From NCBI GenBank assembly GCA_964568675.1, contig CAZMQV010000065.1, forward strand, positions 1-15,928: DNA of 15,928 bases. The letters are read 5' to 3'. The stretch comes from UPXZ01 sp964568675. Lineage in GTDB: Bacteria > Bacteroidota > Bacteroidia > Bacteroidales > Paludibacteraceae. The translations under genes and the position numbers were made by a program. This document shows, piece after piece, positions 1-7,383 of the stretch (within the stretch, counting starts at the first letter, position 1; the number at the start of each line of letters is the position of its first letter). The notes below the pieces were generated by a model that made no database searches, was not told where the DNA came from, and saw nothing but the letters and a program-made list of their open reading frames with translations.

Positions 1-80
1 GGAAATGTCAACCCTTATTTTTTTCTTTGCTAAAAAGGTTTACCGGACAGCAATGTTTAAAAATAAGTTCTATTTTTGCA

Positions 81-155
81 GTGAAAAATTTAGATTTAAA
101 CAGCTACGGTGTTCAAGAATAGAATGCTGTGGAAATGAGTGAATATAATGGATGA
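81..155 (+). pseudogene. Decayed double-glycine leader peptide gene (GG-Bacteroidales natural-product precursor type)
   Basis: Read in one frame from GTG at 81, the sequence gives VKNLDLNSYGVQE, a TAG stop at 120, NAVEMSEYNG, then a TGA stop at 153. Ignoring the stops, this matches the leader of small Bacteroidales secreted peptides with the general shape M-K-x-L-x-L-N-x-x-G-V-x-E-(L/M)-x-x-x-E-M-x-x-x-N-G-G. That leader is normally cut after Gly-Gly by a C39-peptidase ABC exporter. Each defect needs one base change: ATG to GTG at the start, TTG to TAG where Leu is expected, and GGN to TGA at the second glycine. After the relic glycine, the same frame gives KVAYSEHK and another stop at 180, so no mature peptide is left. 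A rho-independent terminator follows at 212. No exporter or maturation enzyme lies in the window. The family match rests on remembered consensus, not a search. Confidence 0.6.
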
Positions 156-211
156 AAAGTTGCATACTCCGAACATAAATGAAGTTTCATAAACGTCCGA
201 AATCAGCCCCT

Positions 212-257
212 ATCAGCCGTCATATTCATTTTAACGAAATATGACGGCTGATTTTTT
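212..257 (+). terminator. Rho-independent terminator downstream of the peptide-gene relic
   Basis: A perfect 14-bp inverted repeat pairs 212-225 with 239-252 around a 13-base loop, and six T residues follow on the plus strand. It would end transcripts coming from the left, that is, of the decayed peptide gene or of something beyond the window edge. On the minus strand no T-tract follows, so it is probably one-directional. Confidence 0.85.
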
Positions 258-834
258 AGTATCTTTTTGTTTCGGATTGGATGACAGTTATTATTTTCCT
301 GCGGATAGGAGATTTCAGCGTCGGAATTACTCCGTTCACGCCATACAATCCTTCACGAATTTCGACACCGCTAACATATACCGCAATGCAGTCAGCCTCA
401 TTCAAACAAGACATAAGTGTGTTTTTGGAGGATAAGAGCGGAAGTTTCGTATAGGCGATACAAGATGGCAAAAAAGAGATACATACACTATAGGCAACAT
501 TGAGGGTTGTATGTACATTGCCCTTCCCCCCATAGAACCGGTGTTGTCCGTTGAAAAATATAATAGAAATCTCACATTTTTTAATAGAATGGCTTTGATA
601 AAAGAAATCAAAATTGTAATTTTGAACACTAAAAATGAATTAAATTAAAATTCGGTACTTTAGAATGCTGTCATTCTGTCATCTTTAGTTGAAATTGATA
701 AAGGATAAGAAATAGAATGATCCTCTTTGGCTTTATTAGGTTCAGAAGAGAAACTGTGAACAATCTTTACTTATTATTGTTTCACTTACAGCTTTTTGTA
801 CCGAAAATATATAACTATTTAAACACAATAAATT
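258..834. other. Intergenic region between the relic terminator and aconitase
   Basis: This 577-base stretch has no gene I can recognise. It contains a consensus promoter (594-624) and a small perfect hairpin (AGAATG, loop CTGT, CATTCT; 662-677). The 11-mer TAGAATGCTGT at 661-671 also occurs inside the peptide relic at 120-130. Short open frames on both strands, such as 256-471 on the minus strand, show no family resemblance. Confidence 0.6.
594..624 (+). promoter_or_regulatory. Bacteroidota consensus promoter, probably for the aconitase gene
   Basis: TTTG at 594-597, a 19-base spacer and TAATTTTG at 617-624 match the Bacteroidota -33/-7 consensus (TTTG, N19-21, TAnnTTTG) exactly. Transcription should start near 630, giving aconitase an untranslated leader of about 200 bases. 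No terminator lies between the promoter and the gene. Confidence 0.65.
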
Positions 835-3084
835 ATGGTTTTTGACATCGAAATGATTCGTAGCCTCTATGCTACACTTCCCGAAAAAGTAAATGAAACC
901 AAGAAACTTTTAGGACGCCCATTAACTTTAACAGAAAAAATTCTATTCTCCCATCTTTCTCTCGGAGTACCTGTGAAAAACTATACCCGAGCTGTCGATT
1001 ACGTTGATTTTGCGCCCGATAGAGTTGCCATGCAAGACGCTACGGCACAGATGGCGCTGTTGCAGTTGATGAACTCGGGACGTAAAAGTGTGGCGGTGCC
1101 CTCTACCGTTCATTGCGATCACCTCATACAAGCATATAAGAACTCAGAAACAGACCTTTCGACTGCCAATGTAACCAATAAAGAAGTATATACTTTTCTA
1201 AGCGATGTGTCTAATAAGTTTGGTATCGGATTTTGGAAACCCGGAGCCGGAATCATACATCAAGTTGTGCTTGAGAACTATGCCTTCCCGGGAGGTATGA
1301 TGGTAGGTACCGACTCGCACACACCCAACGCCGGTGGGCTTGGCATGATTGCAATTGGTGTAGGTGGCGCCGATGCGGTAGATGTGATGGCCGGTTTGCC
1401 CTGGGAGTTGAAAATGCCCAAAATCATAGGTGTTAAACTCACCGGAAAGCTATCGGGATGGGCTTCGCCGAAAGATGTAATACTTAAGTTGGCGGGTATC
1501 CTCACGGTGAAAGGTGGAACAAATGCAATAATTGAGTATTTTGGAGAAGGAACCGCATCGCTTTCGGCTACCGGAAAAGGCACAATCTGCAATATGGGTG
1601 CGGAAGTTGGCGCTACCACTTCGGTGTTTCCTTTCGACGAAAAAACAGCTCAATATCTCTCCGGAACGGGTAGGGAAGAAGTGGCCAATGAAGCCCGAAA
1701 AGTAATTTCATATTTGCAAGCTGACCCGGAAACTGCGTTAAATCCACAAAATTTCTACGACCAACTTATAGAAATTAATTTGTCGGAGCTTGAACCCCAC
1801 GTAAATGGTCCATTTACCCCCGATGCCGCCTATCCCATTTCAGAATTTGCAAAAGCTGTAAAAGAGAATAAATATCCTCAGAAAATGGAAGTAGGACTTA
1901 TCGGGTCGTGTACCAATTCATCTTACGAAGATTTGACACGAGCAGCCAATATTGTGAAAAACGCACGCGAGAACGGACTTGATGTGAAGGCGCAGTTTAT
2001 CATTAATCCGGGTTCAGAACAGGTGCGCTTCACTGCCGAAAGAGATGGAGTAATTAAAGAATTTGAGGATGCGGGCGCTGTGATTATGGCTAATGCTTGC
2101 GGTCCATGTATCGGACAATGGAAGCGCGATGACGAAAAAGAACGTCCTAACTCAATTGTAACTTCATTCAACCGAAACTTTGCGAAGCGCAATGATGGCA
2201 ACACCAATACACACGCATTCGTAACTTCTCCCGAATTGGTGGCAGCTTTTACAATAGCCGGCGACTTAACATTCAATCCTCTTAAAGATACTTTGACCAA
2301 CAACAAGGGCGAACAAATAAAACTTTCAGAACCACATGGTTATGAGATGCCTCCCAATGGTTTCGATGTGAAAGACGCGGGATATAAAGCGCCAATTGAA
2401 GATGGAAGCAGTGTGGAAATAACTATAGCTCCGGACTCCAGCCGCTTGCAAATATTAGCCCCGTTTGCTCCTTGGGATGGCAAGGACTACGAAAACCTAC
2501 CACTCCTTATCAAAGTAAAAGGTAAATGTACTACCGACCACATTTCAATGGCTGGACCCTGGCTGCGCTTTCGCGGACATCTCGACAATATTTCCGACAA
2601 TATGTTGATTGGCGCGGTCAATAGTTTCAACGACAAAACAAATGCTACACTTGACCCGGAATCCAATGAATATATTCCGGTGCCGGCGCTTGCGCGCAAA
2701 TTCAAAGCTGCCGGAATTGGTTCGGTGGTTGTGGCTGAAGAAAACTATGGTGAAGGCTCCAGTCGCGAGCACGCCGCCATGGAACCTCGTCATCTGTTTG
2801 TAAAAGCCATTTTGGTAAAATCATTTGCCCGTATTCACGAAACCAACTTGAAGAAACAGGGTATGTTGGCGCTTACGTTTGTTGATAAAAAAGACTATGA
2901 CAAAGTGCAGGAAAATGATAAAATCAGTATTATTGGTCTGACTGAATTTACTCCGGGCAAAAACCTGACATTGAAACTCCAACATGCCGATGGAAGTGTC
3001 GATACGTTTGAAGTGGCACACACTTACAATGAGCAGCAAATAGCATGGTTCAAAGCGGGAAGCGCACTCAACGCGATGAAATAA
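835..3084 (+). CDS. acn: Aconitate hydratase, mitochondrial-type
   Basis: Aconitase isomerises citrate to isocitrate through cis-aconitate using a [4Fe-4S] cluster, in the cytoplasm. The 749-residue length fits the mitochondrial-type subfamily rather than the roughly 890-residue AcnA/IRP type or AcnB. Cluster ligands are visible as Cys359 in GSCTNSS and Cys422 and Cys425 in ACGPC. Their spacing (63, then 3) is the same as in mammalian mitochondrial aconitase (385, 448, 451). Other family signatures are HCDHL near residue 95, the TDSHTPNAGG loop near 160, and in the C-terminal swivel domain CTTDHISMAGPW and YGEGSSREHAA. The ATG follows an A/T-rich leader without an SD sequence, as is normal in this phylum. 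It is the first gene of a citrate-to-2-oxoglutarate cluster and has a consensus promoter about 210 bases upstream. In Bacteroides the acn, icd and gltA genes are also neighbours, as I recall. Confidence 0.97.
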   Translation: MVFDIEMIRSLYATLPEKVNETKKLLGRPLTLTEKILFSHLSLGVPVKNYTRAVDYVDFAPDRVAMQDATAQMALLQLMNSGRKSVAVPSTVHCDHLIQAYKNSETDLSTANVTNKEVYTFLSDVSNKFGIGFWKPGAGIIHQVVLENYAFPGGMMVGTDSHTPNAGGLGMIAIGVGGADAVDVMAGLPWELKMPKIIGVKLTGKLSGWASPKDVILKLAGILTVKGGTNAIIEYFGEGTASLSATGKGTICNMGAEVGATTSVFPFDEKTAQYLSGTGREEVANEARKVISYLQADPETALNPQNFYDQLIEINLSELEPHVNGPFTPDAAYPISEFAKAVKENKYPQKMEVGLIGSCTNSSYEDLTRAANIVKNARENGLDVKAQFIINPGSEQVRFTAERDGVIKEFEDAGAVIMANACGPCIGQWKRDDEKERPNSIVTSFNRNFAKRNDGNTNTHAFVTSPELVAAFTIAGDLTFNPLKDTLTNNKGEQIKLSEPHGYEMPPNGFDVKDAGYKAPIEDGSSVEITIAPDSSRLQILAPFAPWDGKDYENLPLLIKVKGKCTTDHISMAGPWLRFRGHLDNISDNMLIGAVNSFNDKTNATLDPESNEYIPVPALARKFKAAGIGSVVVAEENYGEGSSREHAAMEPRHLFVKAILVKSFARIHETNLKKQGMLALTFVDKKDYDKVQENDKISIIGLTEFTPGKNLTLKLQHADGSVDTFEVAHTYNEQQIAWFKAGSALNAMK

Positions 3085-3101
3085 TAGATTAGAATCCGGT
3101 A

Positions 3102-3141
3102 TTTACCCAAAGTAGGCGCGAATGCGCTTGCTTCGGGTGGA
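3102..3141 (+). promoter_or_regulatory. Long intercistronic hairpin between acn and icd
   Basis: An imperfect stem pairs 3102-3119 with 3124-3141 around the four-base loop GAAT. It has one A-C mismatch (3109/3134) and a few G-T pairs, with the four pairs next to the loop all G-C. No T-tract follows, so it is not a classical terminator. It could stabilise or delimit the 3' end of a processed acn message, or partly dampen read-through into icd. A separate CCGGTAT repeat flanks the region (around 3096 and 3169). Confidence 0.55.
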
Positions 3142-3197
3142 TACTTTCAAATATAAAATGTCATTACCCGGTATCCAATAAAAAATCATCAATAAAA

Positions 3198-4469
3198 ATG
3201 AATTCAATTTCATTCCAAAACAATTCGCTTCTTGTCCCGGATACACCTGTTATTCCATTTATCGAAGGAGATGGGATAGGAAAAGAGATTACCTTGTCGG
3301 TTCGAAAGGTTATTGATTGTGCGGTGAAATCAGCATATAACAATAAAAAAAAGATAGAATGGCTTGAAGTGCTTGCCGGTGAGAAAGCCTATAACGAAAC
3401 AGGAAACTGGTTGCCTATAGAAACCATGAACGCTTTTCGTCAATATTTGGTAGGCATCAAAGGGCCTCTCACCACACCTGTTGGCGAAGGTATTCGCTCA
3501 CTTAATGTTGCCTTGCGACAAGAACTTGATCTGTTCGTTTGTCTTCGTCCTGTACGTTGGTTCAAAGGAGTGGCAACTCCTTTGCTTCATCCTGAGAAAG
3601 TAAATATCACTATTTTCAGAGAAAACACCGAAGATATTTATGCAGGTATTGAATGGAACGCAGGTACTCCCGAACTGAAAAAAGTGCTTAAATTTCTTCA
3701 GGAAGAGATGGGAGTTGCTAAAATTCGCTTCCCGGAAACTACTTCAATAGGTGTAAAACCGGTGTCGGTAGAGGGTACCGAGCGATTGGTGCGTGCGGCT
3801 ATACGCTATGCCATCGACAATCGGCTGCCTAATGTAACCCTCGTTCATAAAGGAAATATCATGAAGTTTACCGAAGGTGGCTTCAAGAAATGGGGTTACG
3901 CGCTGGCAGAACGTGAATTTCCGAATGAAACATTTACAGAGAACAAATTTAACAAAATCAAAACAGAACGGGGGCTTGATGCCGCTGTGGTGGCATACAA
4001 CGAAGCGAAAGACACGGGGAAAGTTTTCGTAAAAGATGTAATTGCCGACGCGTTTCTCCAAAACACACTATTAAAACCTGAAGAATATGCGGTGGTTGCC
4101 ACATTGAATCTGAATGGAGATTACATATCCGATCAGCTTGCCGCCATGGTAGGTGGCATTGGTATTGCTCCGGGCGCTAACATAAACTACAACACCGGAC
4201 ACGCCATTTTTGAAGCAACTCACGGCACCGCGCCGGATATTGCCGGAAAAAACATCGCCAATCCTTGCTCCATGCTTCTCTCCGGAGTGATGATGCTTGA
4301 ATATATGGGATGGAACGAGGCTGGAGCGAAAATAACACTTGCCCTCGAACAGCTTTTTGTGTCGGGGATAGCCACTTCCGATTTAGCGCGTTTCATGCAA
4401 CAAGGGAAAGCGCTTAGTACGACAGATTTTGCCGATTCCATAATTAATGAAATTGAAAAAACAACATAA
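3198..4469 (+). CDS. icd: Isocitrate dehydrogenase, prokaryotic type, predicted NAD-dependent
   Basis: This 423-residue enzyme oxidatively decarboxylates isocitrate to 2-oxoglutarate. It aligns by eye with E. coli Icd along its length: IPFIEGDGIG near residue 19, KGPLTTPVGEGIRSLNVALRQ (88-108), IFRENTEDIYAGIEW, LVHKGNIMKFTEG and LNLNGDYISDQLAAMVGGIGIAPGAN. Ser101 matches the E. coli serine phosphorylated by AceK (Ser113), but no aceK is in view. The cofactor signature differs from E. coli. After HGTAP, where the NADP enzyme has Lys-Tyr (344/345), this protein has Asp347-Ile348. That pair is typical of NAD-using homologues and was used in the classic cofactor-switch mutants. E. coli Tyr391 also aligns with Ser here. 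I infer NAD specificity with good but not complete confidence. The ATG has only an A-rich leader, and the gene starts 113 bases after acn on the same strand. Confidence 0.95.
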   Translation: MNSISFQNNSLLVPDTPVIPFIEGDGIGKEITLSVRKVIDCAVKSAYNNKKKIEWLEVLAGEKAYNETGNWLPIETMNAFRQYLVGIKGPLTTPVGEGIRSLNVALRQELDLFVCLRPVRWFKGVATPLLHPEKVNITIFRENTEDIYAGIEWNAGTPELKKVLKFLQEEMGVAKIRFPETTSIGVKPVSVEGTERLVRAAIRYAIDNRLPNVTLVHKGNIMKFTEGGFKKWGYALAEREFPNETFTENKFNKIKTERGLDAAVVAYNEAKDTGKVFVKDVIADAFLQNTLLKPEEYAVVATLNLNGDYISDQLAAMVGGIGIAPGANINYNTGHAIFEATHGTAPDIAGKNIANPCSMLLSGVMMLEYMGWNEAGAKITLALEQLFVSGIATSDLARFMQQGKALSTTDFADSIINEIEKTT

Positions 4470-4610
4470 TTTTGTAACGAAAACACTTCTGCTACAAATA
4501 AAAGTTATTATTTCGATAGAATTTATCTAAGTTCAAAACAATATGAGGCTTTTCTGTGTTAAGTTTTAATGAATTGTATCTTGAAAATAATCTAAATAAA
4601 ACTGAAAAAT

Positions 4611-5966
4611 ATGACCGAAAACGAATTAATCCAACAACTCTCTGAAAGTATTAAGCGGACAACCGACATTAAAAAGGAACTCTTTCCGGAAATGGGTGTG
4701 AAGAGAGGATTGCGCAATGAAGATGGCTCTGGCGTACTTGCCGGACTCACCCGTGTGGGTGATGTGGTAGGATATGAAAAACAACCGGATGGCAAACTGA
4801 AAGCAATACCCGGTAAATTGCTTTATCGTGGCATCGACCTCGAAGAATTGGTCAATGGCATTCTTGACGAAAATAGATTGGGATTTGAAGAAACTGCTTA
4901 TTTGCTGCTTTCGGGTGGATTGCCTAATGAGGAGGAATTGGAGCTTTTTCGCAAAGTTATAATGAAAACCATGCCCCTCGACCATCGGACTACAATGAAC
5001 ATCCTTTCGCTCAAAGGGGGAAATATCATGAACATACTTGCGCGTAGTGTGCTCGAACTGTATGTATATGACGAAAATCCGGACGAAATCACCAAAGATA
5101 ATCTGATTCGTCAATCCATTAATCTGATTGCAAAATTCCCTACAATTATTGCTTATGCTTATCAGATTATGCGACACAATCAAATGGGGCGTTCGCTTCA
5201 TATTCGCCACCCGCACGAAGATAAATCGGTTGCTGAAAATTTCATTTTTATGATGAAAGGTAAAGATAACTACACCGAACTTGAAGTTAAAATTCTTGAT
5301 CTCGCGCTCATTCTCCACGCCGATCACGGTGGTGGTAATAACTCCACTTTCTCGGTGCGTGTAGTTAGTTCTACCGAAACCGATACCTACTCGGCAATTG
5401 CTGCTGGTATTGGCTCGCTAAAAGGCCCACTTCATGGAGGCGCCAATATCGAGGTGAAGGGTATGCTTGACGACTTGAAAAAGAATGTGAATGATTGGAA
5501 AAATGTGGACGAAGTGGATAATTATCTTGTTCGCGTATTGAAAAAAGAAGCGCATGATAAAACGGGTTTAATCTACGGTATCGGACACGCCGTGTACACT
5601 GTGAGCGACCCGCGTGCCGGACTGTTGAAGAAAATGGCACGTGATTTGGCAAAAGAAAAAGGTCGCGAAGAAGAATTTGACCTGATGGAGCTTGTAGAAG
5701 AACGCGCCGTGAAAAAATTCATGGAGTTTAAAGGAGAGGGGCAAAAACAAACCTGTATTAACGTGGATTTCTATTCCGGTTTTGTTTATGATGCGATAGG
5801 GCTTCCCGAAGAAGTATTTACACCTCTTTTCGCAATGGCGCGTATTGTAGGTTGGACTGCCCACCGCATTGAAGAGCTTAATTTCTCCAGCAAACGCATC
5901 ATTCGTCCTGCTTACAAAAACGTTCGCGAAAAGCAAGCATTCGTGCCAATGAATGCTCGAAAATGA
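4611..5966 (+). CDS. gltA: Citrate (Si)-synthase
   Basis: Citrate synthase condenses oxaloacetate with acetyl-CoA to give citrate. The 451-residue protein carries the expected catalytic environment: HADHGGGNNSTF (His236 and His239), the second catalytic histidine in GPLHGGAN (His275), and the catalytic aspartate in NVDFYSG (Asp386). The C-terminal GWTAHRIEEL segment is also characteristic. It is longer than typical bacterial enzymes of about 430 residues. The extra length is mainly an N-terminal segment (about residues 1-60) before LLYRGIDLEEL, with a loop near 330-370. It lies 141 bases after icd and before a second IDH gene, so substrate and product enzymes are co-located. The start follows an A-rich stretch, and TATCTTGA at 4577-4584, 26 bases before the ATG, may be a weak -7 element. 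Confidence 0.96.
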   Translation: MTENELIQQLSESIKRTTDIKKELFPEMGVKRGLRNEDGSGVLAGLTRVGDVVGYEKQPDGKLKAIPGKLLYRGIDLEELVNGILDENRLGFEETAYLLLSGGLPNEEELELFRKVIMKTMPLDHRTTMNILSLKGGNIMNILARSVLELYVYDENPDEITKDNLIRQSINLIAKFPTIIAYAYQIMRHNQMGRSLHIRHPHEDKSVAENFIFMMKGKDNYTELEVKILDLALILHADHGGGNNSTFSVRVVSSTETDTYSAIAAGIGSLKGPLHGGANIEVKGMLDDLKKNVNDWKNVDEVDNYLVRVLKKEAHDKTGLIYGIGHAVYTVSDPRAGLLKKMARDLAKEKGREEEFDLMELVEERAVKKFMEFKGEGQKQTCINVDFYSGFVYDAIGLPEEVFTPLFAMARIVGWTAHRIEELNFSSKRIIRPAYKNVREKQAFVPMNARK

Positions 5967-5999
5967 TTTTATTCGTCTCGTTTTTTTTTTAACTAACAT

Positions 6000-6044
6000 A
6001 TCAATCTGTATCTTGATTTCAGAATCAGATACAGATTGATTTTT
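6000..6044 (+). terminator. Terminator-like hairpin between gltA and the NADP-IDH gene (possible attenuator)
   Basis: Fourteen perfectly complementary bases (6000-6013 with 6027-6040) form a stem. It extends by a GATT/AATC helix beyond a one-base bulge, and a run of five T residues (6040-6044) follows. It lies 27 bases before the start codon of the next gene, and I find no promoter consensus between it and that start. It therefore either ends most gltA transcripts or sits in the leader of the next gene. A ten-T run at 5981-5990 lies just upstream of the hairpin. Confidence 0.75.
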
Positions 6045-6071
6045 ACATAACAAGTAAAACAATAGAAAAAT

Positions 6072-7298
6072 ATGCAAAAAATAAAAGTAGCGAACCCCGT
6101 AGTTGAACTTGATGGCGATGAAATGACCCGAATAATCTGGTCATTTATTAAAGAACAACTTATTCTGCCTTATCTCGAATTAGATGTTAAATATTTTGAT
6201 TTGAGTGTGGAAAACCGCGACGCAACCAACGACCAGGTTACAATTGACGCCGCTAATGCGATTAATCAATTCAACGTAGGTATAAAATGCGCTACCATCA
6301 CCCCCGACGAAGCGCGTGTTGAAGAGTTCGGATTGAAACAAATGTGGAAATCGCCCAACGGAACTATCCGTAATATTGTTGGGGGTACCGTGTTTCGCGA
6401 ACCAATTATTTGCAATAATATCCCGAGATATGTGCAAGGCTGGACACAACCAATCATTATCGGACGTCACGCCTTTGGCGACCAATATCGCGCTACTGAT
6501 AAGGTAATAAAAGGTAAAGGCAAATTAAAGCTTACATTCACTGCCGAAAATGGCGAAGTGCAAGAGTGGGAAGTATATGACTTCAAAGGTGATGGTGTGG
6601 CAATGGCAATGTACAACACCGATGAATCCATCTATGGTTTTGCGCGCTCATCCTTTCAAATGGCATTGACGAAAAAATATCCGCTTTATCTTTCTACTAA
6701 AAATACGATTCTAAAAGCGTATGACGGACGTTTTAAAGATATTTTTCAGGAAGTTTATGACACGGAGTTTAAAGCTGATTTTGAAAAAGCCGGTATTGTT
6801 TACGAGCATCGACTCATTGACGACATGGTAGCTTCGGCTATGAAATGGAATGGCGGATTCGTATGGGCGTGTAAGAATTACGATGGCGATGTGCAGTCTG
6901 ATACAGTTGCGCAGGGATTTGGCTCATTAGGATTGATGTCCTCGGTACTCGTTACCCCCGATGGAAAAACAGTAGAAGCCGAAGCTGCCCACGGCACAGT
7001 AACGCGTCATTATCGTCAACATCAGCAAGGCAAAGAAACTTCGACTAATCCCATTGCTTCTATTTTTGCCTGGACTCAAGGTTTGATGCATCGTGGAAAA
7101 TTGGATAACAATCAAGAGCTTGTAAATTTCTGTCAGACATTGGAGCAAGTTTGTGTTGAAACTGTGGAAAGCGGTAAAATGACAAAAGACCTTGCCATTC
7201 TGGTTTATGGTAACGACATTATGCGCGAAAACTTCCTGAATACTCAAGAGTTTTTGGCTGAATTAAAATCGGGCTTGGAGTGGAAGATGAAGAATTAA
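6072..7298 (+). CDS. icd: Isocitrate dehydrogenase, eukaryotic-like (type II), predicted NADP-dependent
   Basis: This 408-residue protein belongs to the dimeric NADP-IDH subfamily shared with human IDH1 and IDH2, and is only distantly related to the icd product at 3198-4469. Landmarks are VVELDGDEMTRIIW at the N terminus, KCATITPDEARVEEF, WKSPNGTIRNIVGGTVFREPI, and GRHAFGDQYRATD. The last contains Arg132, with the same number as the substrate-binding Arg132 of human IDH1. HGTVTRHYR carries Arg312-His313, matching human Arg314-His315 that bind the 2'-phosphate of NADP. The expected product is therefore NADPH for biosynthesis. It is the last gene of the cluster. A terminator-like hairpin lies just before it and a bidirectional terminator just after it. 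There is no SD sequence; AAAAAT precedes the ATG. Confidence 0.95.
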   Translation: MQKIKVANPVVELDGDEMTRIIWSFIKEQLILPYLELDVKYFDLSVENRDATNDQVTIDAANAINQFNVGIKCATITPDEARVEEFGLKQMWKSPNGTIRNIVGGTVFREPIICNNIPRYVQGWTQPIIIGRHAFGDQYRATDKVIKGKGKLKLTFTAENGEVQEWEVYDFKGDGVAMAMYNTDESIYGFARSSFQMALTKKYPLYLSTKNTILKAYDGRFKDIFQEVYDTEFKADFEKAGIVYEHRLIDDMVASAMKWNGGFVWACKNYDGDVQSDTVAQGFGSLGLMSSVLVTPDGKTVEAEAAHGTVTRHYRQHQQGKETSTNPIASIFAWTQGLMHRGKLDNNQELVNFCQTLEQVCVETVESGKMTKDLAILVYGNDIMRENFLNTQEFLAELKSGLEWKMKN

Positions 7299-7325
7299 GA
7301 TTGAGAAACTGATTGTACAAGAAAC

Positions 7326-7354
7326 AAAAAAGCGGGTATTTCTCCCGCTTTTTT
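7326..7354. terminator. Bidirectional rho-independent terminator between convergent genes
   Basis: AAAAAAGCGGG (7326-7336) pairs with CCCGCTTTTTT (7344-7354) around a seven-base loop. The A-run on one side and the T-run on the other let it act on both strands. It ends the IDH cluster from the left and the secreted-protein gene from the right. Confidence 0.9.
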
Positions 7355-7383
7355 GTTTGTTAGCACTGATGGTGAAATCCTGA

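Noticed and set aside
22..29. TTTCTTTG as a -7 element for the relic
   Set aside because: It has a mismatch at a key position, and too little sequence lies upstream to test for a -33 element.
71..78. TATTTTTG, a perfect -7 element just before the peptide relic
   Set aside because: No -33 TTTG lies 19-21 bases upstream, and transcription would start at or after the relic GTG. It is as likely to be AT-rich chance.
241..435. Plus-strand 64-codon frame after the relic terminator
   Set aside because: It begins inside the terminator right arm, has no promoter or family resemblance, and overlaps an equally plausible minus-strand frame.
717..845. 42-codon plus-strand frame running into the aconitase start
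   Set aside because: Composition is unlike the genes around it, it resembles nothing known, and it overlaps acn out of frame.
4626..5327. Long minus-strand frame (233 codons) inside gltA
   Set aside because: It is a shadow of the unmistakable citrate synthase on the other strand, with no family features of its own.
5568..6077. 169-codon minus-strand frame over the gltA end and the IDH leader
   Set aside because: It runs antisense through the citrate synthase catalytic region and the hairpin; the composition is that of a shadow frame.
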